Shown here piece by piece: positions 36,436-45,442 of a DNA stretch of 64,000 bases. The notes under the pieces are model-generated. The model was not told the DNA's origin and made no database searches. It saw nothing but the letters and a program-made list of their open reading frames with translations. A program made the translations under genes and the position numbers. This DNA comes from an uncultured Eubacteriaceae bacterium (GTDB lineage: Bacteria; Bacillota; Clostridia; Eubacteriales; Eubacteriaceae): NCBI GenBank assembly GCA_945867155.1, contig CAMBHL010000003.1, positions 1-64,000 of the forward strand, read 5' to 3'. How positions within the stretch are numbered: position 1 is the stretch's first letter; each line of letters starts with the position of its first letter.

Positions 36436-37167
36436 TTATTCTAATGCAAAATTAAGCTGAGAACAGCATACAATTCCAGCTGTTTCTGTTCTTAATATTC
36501 TTCTCCCCAATGTAATGCATTCGACTCCAAGATTTTTTAATGCTTCAATTTCATCTTCAGAGAATCCACCTTCCGGCCCAACAAATAAATTGATCCGGTC
36601 TTGATGTCCCTGCCATTTTTGAATAACTTCTTTTAATGAAGTCCTTTGCTCATTCTCATAGGCGACAAGGCTTGTTCCCTTTAATTGGCCAACTGATGAC
36701 AATTGTATAGGGTAATGAATTTTGGGAATAATTCCACGCTTCGACTGCTGAGCCGCAGATTTTGCTATTTTCTGCCATCGTTCAACCTTTTTTTCAGACG
36801 CCTTTTCATTTAAATGAACAACACAAAACTTCGAGTCAAAAGGAACAAAGTCGCACACGCCCAGTTCTGTTCCCTTTTGGATAATGTCATCCATCTTTTT
36901 TCCCTTTGCCAGCCCCTGAAAAAGAATCAAGCGGTAAGGCAGTTCGCCTTTAGAAGGATAGGTATCTAATACCCTCGCTCTGATCACTTTTTGAGAAGAT
37001 AACTTTTCTTGAATACAGCAGATATAATCTTTTCCCAAGCCATCACAGACTTCAAACGTTTCTTGTTCTCTAATACGCAGGACATCTGTTAAATGATGAT
37101 AATTTTCCCCGCTGATTTCAATTTCATGATCTCGTATCTGATCTGGTGCCACAAAAAAACGATGCAT
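36436..37167 (-). CDS. rsmE: 16S rRNA m3U1498 methyltransferase
   Basis: A 243-aa SPOUT methyltransferase: N-terminal PUA-like domain (RFFVAPDQIRD) and a C-terminal knotted domain with FVGPEGGFSEDEIEAL near 194 and LGRRILRTETA near 222, which binds SAM. It modifies U1498 in 16S rRNA. The ATG overlaps the prmA stop by one base, and mtaB follows. Confidence 0.95.
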   Translation of the reverse strand: MHRFFVAPDQIRDHEIEISGENYHHLTDVLRIREQETFEVCDGLGKDYICCIQEKLSSQKVIRARVLDTYPSKGELPYRLILFQGLAKGKKMDDIIQKGTELGVCDFVPFDSKFCVVHLNEKASEKKVERWQKIAKSAAQQSKRGIIPKIHYPIQLSSVGQLKGTSLVAYENEQRTSLKEVIQKWQGHQDRINLFVGPEGGFSEDEIEALKNLGVECITLGRRILRTETAGIVCCSQLNFALE

Positions 37168-38132
37168 TATTTTTCCTTTTTCTTAGCAATAATCGAATAC
37201 CATTCTCCTTGATTGTTCACCTCAAGAACTTCAAACTCATTGTGAATTAAATGATTCTTGACATCATCGACATATTTTTTGATGATTCCGGAAGCGATAA
37301 AAATCCCGCCATCTTTTAAATAATCTCGAATCGATTGAATCAACCGGATAATGACTTCAGCTAAAATATTTGAAACAATCAGATCTGCATTCTGATCTTT
37401 AGGAATGACTTCAAGCAAATCCCCTTTCTTGATTTCAACTTTATCCTGCAAATCATTCAGTTTAACATCTGCATTGGCCGCATCAACTGCAACGGGGTCC
37501 ATGTCAACCCCAACGACTTTCTTTGCTCCCAACTTGGCTGCGATAATCGAAAGAATGCCCGAACCGCATCCTACATCATAAACACAATCTGATGGTTGAA
37601 TATACCGATCCAAGGCACGTGTGCATAATTGAGTGGTCTCGTGGGTGCCTGTTCCAAATGCCATGCCAGGATCCATTTTGACTACAACTTCGTTTTCAGA
37701 GGGTTGATAATCTTCCCAAATTGGCACAATGACAACACGCTTGCCAATTTTAGTTGGCTTATAAAATGTTTGCCATGCCGTCGCCCAGTCTTCTTCTTTT
37801 ACTGGGTAAATATGAATTTGATAGTTTCCAGGGTCTAAGCCATATTGACTGATATGTGCTATTCTCGTTTTAATCGTTTGGCATTTTTCATCAAAGTCAC
37901 TGTCATCTGGCAAATAGCCCGTGATTTTTGAAATATTCGGGTCGGTATTTAATATCTTTTCATCAAAATAATTAATGGTCGGATCATCTTGAACTGCGAT
38001 CAGATTATCAACTGATTCGACAGAGGTTCCTTTTATTCCAACTTCGTACAAAATATTGTTTACTGCTTCCTCGGCTTCTCTTTTAACAATAATTTCAATG
38101 CCTTTCCAATCCATAAATCGTTTTCCTTTCAA
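37167..38132 (-). CDS. prmA: Ribosomal protein L11 methyltransferase
   Basis: A 321-aa SAM enzyme. The C-terminal Rossmann domain has VYDVGCGSGILSIIAAKLGA near 184-203 (motif I), GVDMDPVAVDAA near 208, and the substrate motif DLIVSNILAEVI near 251. The N-terminal L11-recognition domain is degenerate, as usual. It heads the prmA-rsmE-mtaB-HIT operon; the first ATG at 38132 is followed by MDWKGIEI at codon 7, which is an alternative start. dnaK/dnaJ, the usual upstream genes, are not here. Confidence 0.94.
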   Translation of the reverse strand: MKGKRFMDWKGIEIIVKREAEEAVNNILYEVGIKGTSVESVDNLIAVQDDPTINYFDEKILNTDPNISKITGYLPDDSDFDEKCQTIKTRIAHISQYGLDPGNYQIHIYPVKEEDWATAWQTFYKPTKIGKRVVIVPIWEDYQPSENEVVVKMDPGMAFGTGTHETTQLCTRALDRYIQPSDCVYDVGCGSGILSIIAAKLGAKKVVGVDMDPVAVDAANADVKLNDLQDKVEIKKGDLLEVIPKDQNADLIVSNILAEVIIRLIQSIRDYLKDGGIFIASGIIKKYVDDVKNHLIHNEFEVLEVNNQGEWYSIIAKKKEK

Positions 38133-38261
38133 CTGTATAAAGCATCATACTAAAACTTGAGTATTTTGTCCTTTTCCCACAAAAATCCGTTATTTTATCC
38201 TATTTTACAATAAATATGGTAGAATATAGTTAATTATTAATCAACAAGGAGAGCTTTATTT

Positions 38262-38630
38262 ATGCCAAGTTTAGATAAAGACAGAGAAGGGATTTCTCGT
38301 TCCATTCAAGAATACGTTCCCGGTAAACAGGTCACTTTAGCTCATGTCATCGCAAATCCCAAACACGACGTTTATGTAAAATTAGGGCTTGAATCTGACA
38401 GAGATGATGCGATCGGGATTTTAACCATCACTCCAAGTGAAGCTGCTATTATTTCTGCTGATGTCGGAACGAAAGCAGCGGATGTTCAGATCGGATTTTT
38501 AGATCGTTTCAGCGGTTCACTGGTTATTACAGGAAAAATCAGTGATGTGAATTCTTCAGTTCGGGAAATCATCAATTTTCTGCGCAACACACTCGGTTTT
38601 GATGTTCCGGACCATATCACCCACTCCTAA
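38262..38630 (+). CDS. eutS: EutS/PduU-type bacterial microcompartment shell protein
   Basis: A 122-aa circularly permuted BMC-domain protein. [17 protein letters not shown] near 18-34 forms the beta-barrel start seen in EutS and Pdu[21 protein letters not shown] near 51 and [15 protein letters not shown] near 77-91 are the permuted BMC core. Such hexamers sit in ethanolamine or propanediol microcompartment shells. Here only eutP follows (3 bases on) and no enzyme, other shell or transport gene is close, so its present use is unknown. An AAGGAGAG site precedes the ATG. Confidence 0.93.
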   Translation: MPSLDKDREGISRSIQEYVPGKQVTLAHVIANPKHDVYVKLGLESDRDDAIGILTITPSEAAIISADVGTKAADVQIGFLDRFSGSLVITGKISDVNSSVREIINFLRNTLGFDVPDHITHS

Positions 38631-38633
38631 CCC

Positions 38634-39107
38634 ATGGCTAGTAATAAAAATCGTGTTGCGCTTATGGGGCGAATCAGAAGCGGCAAAACAACCTTAATGC
38701 AAGCGCTGCAGAAAAAAGAGCTTGTCTATGCCAAAACACAGCAAGTGACTTATTCAGACAACTTTATTGATACGCCTGGCGAATTCATTGAAATGTCGAT
38801 CTTTGCACATCAGGCCGTTTCCGTTTCACTTGATGCGTCATTAATTATCATGGTCAGTTCATGCATCGATACGCAAAATTCTATTCGGCCGAATTTCATC
38901 ACCATGTTTAACCTTCCTGCCATTGGTGTTGTAACAAAAATTGACCGTGAAGACGGGAACCGTTCAAGGAGCCGCCATTATCTCCAGTATGCCGGCATCC
39001 CAGATAATAAAATATTTGAAGTTTCGTCTTATTCAGGCCAAGGCTTGGAAACCTTGTCACAAGAAATTCACAAGTATGTGAATCGCGACGGTCAAGCTTT
39101 TTCTTAA
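38634..39107 (+). CDS. eutP: EutP/PduV-type GTPase-like protein
   Basis: A 157-aa small P-loop NTPase. Walker A GRIRSGKT at residues 12-19, a DTPGEFIE switch region near 46, TKIDRE near 103 (NKxD-type specificity motif with Thr in place of Asn), and an SSYSGQG G5-like loop near 135. EutP/PduV proteins accompany microcompartment operons; acetate kinase activity has been reported for some EutP. It is coupled to eutS and ends 22 bases before a bidirectional terminator. Confidence 0.92.
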   Translation: MASNKNRVALMGRIRSGKTTLMQALQKKELVYAKTQQVTYSDNFIDTPGEFIEMSIFAHQAVSVSLDASLIIMVSSCIDTQNSIRPNFITMFNLPAIGVVTKIDREDGNRSRSRHYLQYAGIPDNKIFEVSSYSGQGLETLSQEIHKYVNRDGQAFS

Positions 39108-39129
39108 TATCTGTTAATCATGACAAAGT

Positions 39130-39156
39130 AAACCGCAATCTGTTGGATTGCGGTTT
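39130..39156. terminator. Bidirectional terminator between eutP and flavodoxin genes
   Basis: AAACCGCAATC pairs perfectly with GATTGCGGTTT around TGTTG; the plus-strand tail is ATTTTATATT and the minus-strand tail TACTTTG. Confidence 0.75.
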
Positions 39157-39167
39157 ATTTTATATTC

Positions 39168-39638
39168 TTACATTGTACGAACCCACGTGTCAATTTCATC
39201 TTGAAAAGCCGTATCAGCGAAGCGTTTAGCTGCAACTAAAACGCTGCCTGGGGCAGATGATTTTAATTTTTCCCAGACACCATCAATACCGCTAGATCCA
39301 GAAGTTGCAAAAAGGCCGATTTGTTTTCCCTTCCAATCCGCTGCTTCAAAAAAAGTGTTTACAATTTTAGGTGCCTGATACCACCAAATGGGAAAGCCAA
39401 CATAAATGCGGTCGTAATCATGAAGATCTGGCACTTGCCCCTGAATGGCCGGTCTGGATGAAGGATCTTGCATTTCTACAGATGATCGGCTCTGATCATT
39501 TTTCCAGTCCAGGTCCTCAACTGTGTACGGCGTTTCCGGTTTGATTTCAAAAACATCTGATTTCGTTGACTTCGCAATCATTTCCGCGATTTTTTTGGTT
39601 TTTCCTGTTGCACTAAAAAAAGCGACCAATGTTTTCAT
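39168..39638 (-). CDS. Flavodoxin-like protein
   Basis: A 156-aa FMN-binding protein. The phosphate loop is FFSATGKTKKIAE near 8-20, and IYVGFPIWWYQAPKIVNTFFE near 81 is the flavin-stacking region typical of the WrbA/flavodoxin_4 group. FATSGSSGIDG near 115 is the third loop. It probably carries electrons for a reductase. Last gene of the COG2426-HAD-pepP-trxB-flavodoxin operon, 18 bases after trxB. Confidence 0.92.
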   Translation of the reverse strand: MKTLVAFFSATGKTKKIAEMIAKSTKSDVFEIKPETPYTVEDLDWKNDQSRSSVEMQDPSSRPAIQGQVPDLHDYDRIYVGFPIWWYQAPKIVNTFFEAADWKGKQIGLFATSGSSGIDGVWEKLKSSAPGSVLVAAKRFADTAFQDEIDTWVRTM

Positions 39639-39656
39639 AATAGTCCTCCTAACACT

Positions 39657-40577
39657 TTACCATTTTCGAGTATTCAAATAGCGTTCAACAGAAGCGATGG
39701 CGTTGGCACCATCTCCCACTGCTGTAGCTACTTGACGTACTTCTTTTGTTCGAACATCTCCTGCTGCAAAAAATCCAGGCGCAGAAGTTCTGCAGTCTTC
39801 CCCGGCAACTATATAGCCTTTCTGATCGCATGCGCAAATATGTTCATACCCCTTAGAATTCGGTACAATTCCAACTGCAACAAATACGCCGGATACTTCC
39901 AAGCATTTATCCGTACCTATTGATTTGTCATGGACCAAGAGACCGCTCGTCTTTCCATCTTCTCCAACAATTTTAACTGGTGTATGGTGCCACACCATTT
40001 CGACATTATCAAATTCAAAGAGTTTGTCCTGAAGGGCCTTCTGTGCGCGAAGCTGATCCCGACGGTGCACCACATAGACTTTTCGGCATGTCCGCGCCAG
40101 GAAAATGGCATCTTCAATGGCAACATTGCCGCCGCCAATAACCGCGACATCTTTATTCTTGTAAAAAGCACCATCACAGGTCGCACAGTAAGAGACACCC
40201 TTTCCTGCGTATTCTGCTTCACCTGGAATATTTAAAGAACTGTGATGCGCCCCGGTCGCAAAAAGAACCGTTTTTGTCAAAAGTGTTTCTTCTGAGGTAT
40301 GGACTTTTTTTGTATCTCCCAAGTCTTCCACCTGCTGTACTTCTGCCATCTTAAACGCAACACCCAGCTGATCAGCATGTTCGCGCATTTTCTGAGCCAG
40401 ATCAAAACCATTAATTCCCATCAGTCCTGGATAATTATCAATTTCATAGGTATCAATAATTTGACCACCGCTCATAAAATTACGTTCCAGCACCAAGGCC
40501 TTTAACCCTGCCCGTTCTGCATAAATCCCTGCCGTAAGTCCTGCAGGGCCTGAACCAATAATAATTAAATCGTACAT
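39657..40577 (-). CDS. trxB: Thioredoxin-disulfide reductase
   Basis: A 306-aa FAD enzyme passing electrons from NAD(P)H to thioredoxin. FAD loop IIGSGPAGLTAGIYAERAG at the N-terminus, redox-active Cys pair CATCDG near 135, NAD(P) loop VIGGGNVAIEDAIF near 153, and FFAAGDVRTKEVRQVATAVG near 275. Normal length. No thioredoxin gene is adjacent; a flavodoxin follows, so the two may work in one redox route (inference). Confidence 0.97.
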   Translation of the reverse strand: MYDLIIIGSGPAGLTAGIYAERAGLKALVLERNFMSGGQIIDTYEIDNYPGLMGINGFDLAQKMREHADQLGVAFKMAEVQQVEDLGDTKKVHTSEETLLTKTVLFATGAHHSSLNIPGEAEYAGKGVSYCATCDGAFYKNKDVAVIGGGNVAIEDAIFLARTCRKVYVVHRRDQLRAQKALQDKLFEFDNVEMVWHHTPVKIVGEDGKTSGLLVHDKSIGTDKCLEVSGVFVAVGIVPNSKGYEHICACDQKGYIVAGEDCRTSAPGFFAAGDVRTKEVRQVATAVGDGANAIASVERYLNTRKW

Positions 40578-40596
40578 GCTTTTTTCTCTTTCTTTA

Positions 40597-41802
40597 TTAA
40601 TACATCATGCTTTCAATTGCATCCACTGTTTTGGGAATTTCTTTTGAAAGCACTACAGGGCCTTCTTCTGTAATCAGAATATCATCTTCAATTCGAACAC
40701 CCATTCCGCGGTCAGCCATATAAAGTCCCGGTTCACAAGTAATCACCATTCCCGGCTTTAAATCAATTCTGCGGTTTTCACCGCAGAGATCGTGCGTATC
40801 AAGTCCCAGGGAATGCCCAATACCGTGATAATAGTAATCATCAATGGTTTTATTTGGGTCAAACAGTCCTGTTTCGAATCCATAATGGCCAAGCCATTTT
40901 TTTGAGATTTCCTGAACTTCTTTCATATTCCGGCCAGACTGATAATAAGGGATGATTTTTTCTTGTGCTTGAAGTACGGCTTCGTACAAGGCTCTTTGTT
41001 CTTTTGTATAATGGCCGCCAACTGGAAAGGTTCTGCTGATATCTGAGCAATAGCCGTGATACCGCGCACCAAGATCAAAAAGAATCATCGTTTGATTCTG
41101 CATTTTTTTGCGATTGGTCATATAATGAAGAATCGGCGCATCTTCTCCTGAAACGGCAATCGTATCAAACGCCGTTTCTTCTGCCCCGCAATCAAAAATT
41201 GTGGATTCAAAAACGTTTTGTGCCTGATATTCATAATCGCCCGGGCGCAAATTCGCCAATATTTGATTAATCCCCAAATGTGTTAAATGGATAGCATGGC
41301 GGATTAATGCAATTTCTTCCTCCGATTTAATCAGCCTTAATTCTGATAACCATTGGGATAAGGGCCGTTTTTCTTCGAATCCATAGTCTTGTTTCTGGTG
41401 TTCCGGAATTGTATCGTCTTCAAAATATTGGAGTTCTTTCCATTGATCGATAAAATGTTCAAATTCTTCCAGATAACGAATGTCTTTTATTCCTGATTTT
41501 TCATGAGCTGCGTCGATGGTCATATACCGGCCAAACCATTTTTCTTTAAATGGATCTGGTTTTCGAATAAACAAAACACTTTTATTTTGATCTTGTGTTT
41601 TAATTAAAACTAAAATACCCTCTGGTTCTGACAAACCCGTCAAATAAAAATAATTATTATTGACATAAAATCTGTAATTTTCGTCCAGAGATTTGACGAC
41701 TTCTTGGCCTGCTGGGATAATGGCCACACTTTGTTCCGGCAACAACTGCAATAAAGCTTTTCTTTTTTTCTGATAAAATTTTGATGTTAATGCTTGTGTC
41801 AT
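40597..41802 (-). CDS. Xaa-Pro aminopeptidase (M24B)
   Basis: A 401-aa metallopeptidase removing N-terminal residues before proline. The N-terminal domain (about 1-165) precedes the pita-bread fold with metal ligands in ILFDLGARYHGYCSDISRTF near 242-260 (two Asp), HGIGHSLGLDTHD near 328 (His), TCEPGLY near 355 (Glu) and GVRIEDDILI near 371 (Glu). All five ligands appear present. In the operon between the HAD phosphatase and trxB. Confidence 0.94.
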   Translation of the reverse strand: MTQALTSKFYQKKRKALLQLLPEQSVAIIPAGQEVVKSLDENYRFYVNNNYFYLTGLSEPEGILVLIKTQDQNKSVLFIRKPDPFKEKWFGRYMTIDAAHEKSGIKDIRYLEEFEHFIDQWKELQYFEDDTIPEHQKQDYGFEEKRPLSQWLSELRLIKSEEEIALIRHAIHLTHLGINQILANLRPGDYEYQAQNVFESTIFDCGAEETAFDTIAVSGEDAPILHYMTNRKKMQNQTMILFDLGARYHGYCSDISRTFPVGGHYTKEQRALYEAVLQAQEKIIPYYQSGRNMKEVQEISKKWLGHYGFETGLFDPNKTIDDYYYHGIGHSLGLDTHDLCGENRRIDLKPGMVITCEPGLYMADRGMGVRIEDDILITEEGPVVLSKEIPKTVDAIESMMY

Positions 41803-41822
41803 TTTATGCTTCTTTATTTAAA

Positions 41823-42626
41823 CTATAATAAATATTGTTTAATGATATGTGAAACACCCTCATGATCATTATCGTATTGACCAATAATGTCTGCAGCTTC
41901 TTTTAATTGGCTGGTCCCGTTTTGCATAGCTATGCCAAGGCCAGCTTTTTGAATCATGCCAATATCATTTTCATCATCGCCAATCGCGGCGACTTGATCC
42001 ATATCAATGCGATAATGATCACAAATTCGTTTTAAGGCGTTGTATTTATTTAAACTTTTGGGGGTAATTTCCACCACTCTGTCCCCGGCATCATATGTAA
42101 CAGCTCCAGGCATCTGAAACTGATGTGCCATCGCCACTTCATCACCATCTTTACAATAAAAAATAATGCGCACTGGGTGCTTTATTTTTTGGACTTCGCT
42201 TATTGAATGGATGTAGGGCTGCTCGAGCAATTTTTGAGCTGTCTGACTTGGTTGAAAGCGAAAACCTCTTTCACAATAAACTTCAGAAATGGTATCAATA
42301 AAATAAAATAACGGTGTTCTCCGAATTTTATTTAACAGTTCAAGAAAAAGTTCTGGTGCAAAACTTTTCTCTCTCCATATCAGCTGCCGGCCGTCGTATA
42401 TACCGCCTCCACCATTACAAACATGCCAGTTATTTCGAATGTTCTGGCTTAATTGTTCCGTAAATTGAATTTGTGACCGAAAGAGCCGACCGCTTGCCGT
42501 GACCACGCGAATGCCTGCTTGTTCACATAAAGATAAGATGTACTTACTCTGACTGGAAATCATCTTTTTCGATGTTAGCAGCGTATTGTCTAAATCCAAT
42601 GCTAACAGCTTTATCGTACGTTTCAT
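41823..42626 (-). CDS. Cof-type HAD phosphatase
   Basis: About 267 aa. Nucleophile motif LALDLDNTLL near residue 6-15, motif II TASGR near 45, and motif IV AAIGDDENDIGMIQKAGLGIAM near 205 mark a HAD subfamily IIB (Cof) sugar-phosphate or flavin phosphatase. The start at 42626 (MKRTIKLL) overlaps the upstream stop in TAATG, so it is translationally coupled; the longer frame to 42659 is less likely. Substrate unknown. Confidence 0.92.
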   Translation of the reverse strand: MKRTIKLLALDLDNTLLTSKKMISSQSKYILSLCEQAGIRVVTASGRLFRSQIQFTEQLSQNIRNNWHVCNGGGGIYDGRQLIWREKSFAPELFLELLNKIRRTPLFYFIDTISEVYCERGFRFQPSQTAQKLLEQPYIHSISEVQKIKHPVRIIFYCKDGDEVAMAHQFQMPGAVTYDAGDRVVEITPKSLNKYNALKRICDHYRIDMDQVAAIGDDENDIGMIQKAGLGIAMQNGTSQLKEAADIIGQYDNDHEGVSHIIKQYLL

Positions 42627-43120
42627 TATACACCAGCTGCCATTAATCCAAATGCACAAAGTGCCGTTACGATTACACCTGCTATTGCCGAGCCTAAAAC
42701 AGCTGACAAAACACCTTGCTTAAAGTCCATTTCTATAAGAGATGCAGCCAAACATCCTGTCCATACGCCAGTCCCCGGGAGAGGAATAGCAATAAAGATC
42801 ATCAAACCCCAAAATTTATATTTTGTAATGCTTTTTGATTTATTGATTCCCCGTTCATGGAGCCATTCAGCAAATCTTCCCAATACACCTTTTTTGCTTC
42901 TCATCCATTTTAAGAAAGCCGGTAGTAATTTCAGAATAAATGGCGCCGGGACAATCGATCCTGCCCAGGCAAGTAAAAAGGTCTGCAAATAAGGCATACG
43001 CATGAGCAAGGTGCCAACGGGAATGGCGCCGCGCAGTTCCACAATAGGTATCATTGAAATAATAAAAACTTCCAGCCAATGCGGTAAAAAAGAAAAAAAC
43101 TGAATAATTGAATGTGCCAA
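42626..43120 (-). CDS. COG2426-type small membrane transport protein
   Basis: A 164-aa membrane protein with four to five hydrophobic segments. PIVELRGAIPVG near 25-36 and FIAIPLPGTGVWTGCLAASL near 110 are the signatures of the COG2426 family (often labelled small multidrug export protein on thin evidence). First gene of the operon ending in flavodoxin; a weak TTGTAA/TACAAT promoter pair (16-base spacer) lies in the divergent region toward the ttcA-like gene. Confidence 0.88.
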   Translation of the reverse strand: MAHSIIQFFSFLPHWLEVFIISMIPIVELRGAIPVGTLLMRMPYLQTFLLAWAGSIVPAPFILKLLPAFLKWMRSKKGVLGRFAEWLHERGINKSKSITKYKFWGLMIFIAIPLPGTGVWTGCLAASLIEMDFKQGVLSAVLGSAIAGVIVTALCAFGLMAAGV

Positions 43121-43252
43121 AAAAAATGCTCCTTTTGTGTTATTTTGTTATTAATGATAGAATGTTAAAGACTTTGACATATATTGTACACCAAATAAAA
43201 CAAATTACAATTATTACTTCTATATACTTCATAAAAAGAAAGAGAGTCCGTA

Positions 43253-43996
43253 ATGAAAAAAATTTTAGGTCCAATGCGCCGTGCCATTCAGCAATTTCAG
43301 ATGATCAGCGACGGTGACCGTGTCGCTGTTGGTCTGTCCGGCGGCAAGGACAGCATTGCATTATTAGCCGCTCTGGCAAGATATCAAAAATTTGCACCTG
43401 TTCACTTTGAACTTGAAGCAATAACCATTGACGCTGGACTTGAAGGAATGGACTATACGCCATTAATTGAATACTGCCATCAAATTCATGTGCCCTATAC
43501 GATCCTCAAAACTTCTATCGCTGCGGTTGTGTTCAATATTCGAAAAGAACAAAATCCTTGTTCCTTATGCGCGCGCATGCGCCGCGGCGCGCTTCACAAT
43601 CTCTGCAACGACCTGCATTGCAATAAGCTTGCCCTTGGGCATCATGCAGATGACGCCATTGAAACCTTTTTTCTAAGCCTCTTTTATGAAGGACGGTTAA
43701 ATACCTTTCAGCCAGTGACTTATCTCAATCGAAAGAAAATCACTTTAATCCGCCCTTTGGTTTTTGTCAACGAAAAAGACATTATTTACGACTCCGACTG
43801 CCGCCATCTGCCTATTATCGGTTCAACCTGTCCAGCCGATGGCTTTACAAAACGTGAAGAAGTTAAAGAATTTGTATCGAAAATGCGCACAGAAGTCCCT
43901 GATTTTAATCGAAAAATTCTTTCAGCTATTCAAAATCCTCATCTGTTTTCGCCTTGGATGACCGCAGCCAAAAATAAAGGACATTCTAATCAATAG
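43253..43996 (+). CDS. TtcA-like ATP-pyrophosphatase (tRNA 2-thiolation type)
   Basis: A 247-aa PP-loop protein. SGGKDS in VGLSGGKDSIALLAALAR near 27-45 is the ATP-pyrophosphatase loop; CSLCARMRRGAL near 103 supplies a CxxC, and a third Cys is in GSTCPAD near 187, the layout of iron-sulfur TtcA-type tRNA sulfur transferases. Members in Firmicutes lack proven tRNA positions, so TtcA-like is preferred to ttcA. Single gene ended by a strong terminator. Confidence 0.9.
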   Translation: MKKILGPMRRAIQQFQMISDGDRVAVGLSGGKDSIALLAALARYQKFAPVHFELEAITIDAGLEGMDYTPLIEYCHQIHVPYTILKTSIAAVVFNIRKEQNPCSLCARMRRGALHNLCNDLHCNKLALGHHADDAIETFFLSLFYEGRLNTFQPVTYLNRKKITLIRPLVFVNEKDIIYDSDCRHLPIIGSTCPADGFTKREEVKEFVSKMRTEVPDFNRKILSAIQNPHLFSPWMTAAKNKGHSNQ

Positions 43997-44006
43997 AATG
44001 TCCTTT
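43976..44006 (+). terminator. Terminator of the ttcA-like gene
   Basis: AAAGGACATTCTA pairs perfectly with TAGAATGTCCTTT around ATCAA; it overlaps the end of the coding region. Tail ATTAAATTT on the plus strand, TATTTTT on the minus strand, so it may also stop the Uma2 transcript. Confidence 0.75.
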
Positions 44007-44014
44007 ATTAAATT

Positions 44015-44551
44015 TCACGCTTTAAAAATATTTGAAAATGAAATAAAAAGATCACGATAAATTGAAACTTTAATGCGCTGAGGTGAATTGTATATTTTAG
44101 GGATAAATCCATCTTTCTTAAAATTATAATCTAAAATCACCTGTTTCTGCGGGTCAATGATCCAATATTCCTTTACGCCGCCTTCCGCATAAATGCCTGT
44201 TTTCATCAAATAGACCATTTCTTCTTCTTCTGGAGAAACCACTTCAATCACCCAGTCTGGAAAAGAGCTGCCATTAACGGTCACGGTTAAAGAAGGACGC
44301 AGCTGCGTGCGCTGCATTTTTCCTACCATGAGCACTTCATAAGGGTCTGATAATTGGTCAAGAGGCCGATGGCTCAAATGATACTGCTTCAATATAGATG
44401 ACAGATACTTAACAATGGCTTTCGCTTTCGGATCTGTCGTATTTTTAGCATATTCTTCGCCATTAATGATTTCGCCCTGAGGTTTGAAAAGCTGGGATTC
44501 CTGACTTTTTTCTTCGATTGTCTTATCTTCTAATTTCTGATCGTTACTCAT
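44015..44551 (-). CDS. Uma2-family (DUF820) putative nuclease
   Basis: About 178 aa. The PD-(D/E)xK-like Uma2 fold is marked by SFPDWVIEVVSPEEEEM near 95-110 (Asp and Glu ligands), a following Lys, and GVKEYWIIDPQKQVIL near 128. These proteins are widespread and their role is unproven. The second ATG (44551) has AGGTGG at proper spacing. It is the last gene behind the SAS synthetase gene (15 bases). Confidence 0.88.
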   Translation of the reverse strand: MSNDQKLEDKTIEEKSQESQLFKPQGEIINGEEYAKNTTDPKAKAIVKYLSSILKQYHLSHRPLDQLSDPYEVLMVGKMQRTQLRPSLTVTVNGSSFPDWVIEVVSPEEEEMVYLMKTGIYAEGGVKEYWIIDPQKQVILDYNFKKDGFIPKIYNSPQRIKVSIYRDLFISFSNIFKA

Positions 44552-44572
44552 GTCCATTCCACCTATACTCCT

Positions 44573-45412
44573 TTATTTCATTTCTTTGATGTGGCCAACT
44601 TCTGACTCGATTTCTCGTTTAAGTAAAATTAGCTGTATCAAATCTTCCTGAGAAGAGATGCGATTAAATTCCTTGTTGTACTCATCCGCCAGTTCCGGCC
44701 GCTGCAGCCGGCGCAGCATTTCAATATTGTCTACGATATCGTTAACTGTACTGGATTTCATTCTAAAAAGCTTCTGGGCTGAAAGAATTTCATCACGAAT
44801 CGTCGACATTTCTGTATCTAATGACTGAACCGTGCTGGCCGTTTTGGTTAAGCGCTTTTTAATCACTTCCGGCAGCTTCGCCTTGTATTTATAATTGAGT
44901 GAATGTTCCACAACAGCCCAAAAGTTCATAGCTAAGGTTCGAATTTGAATTTCAACAAAAACCTCCCGGTATCCTATACTGCTGAACACCGGATACTTGA
45001 CAATAATGTGGTAGCTTTGATATCCGCTGGCTTTCGGATGACCTTCACCGCTATGAAAAGCGGAACGATCTTCCCCTTCTAAATAATTTTTCACTTGAAA
45101 GACCGTCAAATCCTTATTATTGCGTGAATAAATCATGTCGGCCACTTCATAAATATCTTCTACAAACTGGCAGATAATGCGGATTCCCGCAAGATCCCGA
45201 ATTTTTTCTTCTACATCATCAACATCGTAGTGGTATTTATTGATTTTTTCAAGAATGCTGGATAATGATTTAACTCGCCCTGTAACTGATTCGATCGGAG
45301 ATGTCTCTCCCAGCTGAGCCTTTTGTTCTTTCAGTTGATTAAATTTCAATAACAGTTCATCAACTGCCTGATGGTATGGCATTAATATTCTCTGCCAATC
45401 TTTCGCTTTCAT
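44573..45412 (-). CDS. Small alarmone synthetase-type GTP pyrophosphokinase (YjbM/RelQ-like)
   Basis: A 279-aa RelA/SpoT-type synthetase domain protein without hydrolase or TGS/ACT domains. EEKIRDLAGIRIICQFVEDIY near 65-85 and GYQSYHIIVKYPVF near 130, with EIQIRTLAMNFWAVVEHSLNYK near 150, are the ppGpp-synthetase motifs (landmarks only). It makes (p)ppGpp from GTP/GDP and ATP. The C-terminal helix (about 200-275) fits tetramer formation in RelQ. Starts 30 bases after the radical-SAM gene. Confidence 0.93.
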   Translation of the reverse strand: MKAKDWQRILMPYHQAVDELLLKFNQLKEQKAQLGETSPIESVTGRVKSLSSILEKINKYHYDVDDVEEKIRDLAGIRIICQFVEDIYEVADMIYSRNNKDLTVFQVKNYLEGEDRSAFHSGEGHPKASGYQSYHIIVKYPVFSSIGYREVFVEIQIRTLAMNFWAVVEHSLNYKYKAKLPEVIKKRLTKTASTVQSLDTEMSTIRDEILSAQKLFRMKSSTVNDIVDNIEMLRRLQRPELADEYNKEFNRISSQEDLIQLILLKREIESEVGHIKEMK

Positions 45413-45442
45413 CTCTCACCTTTTCACTCATATTATAACCGA

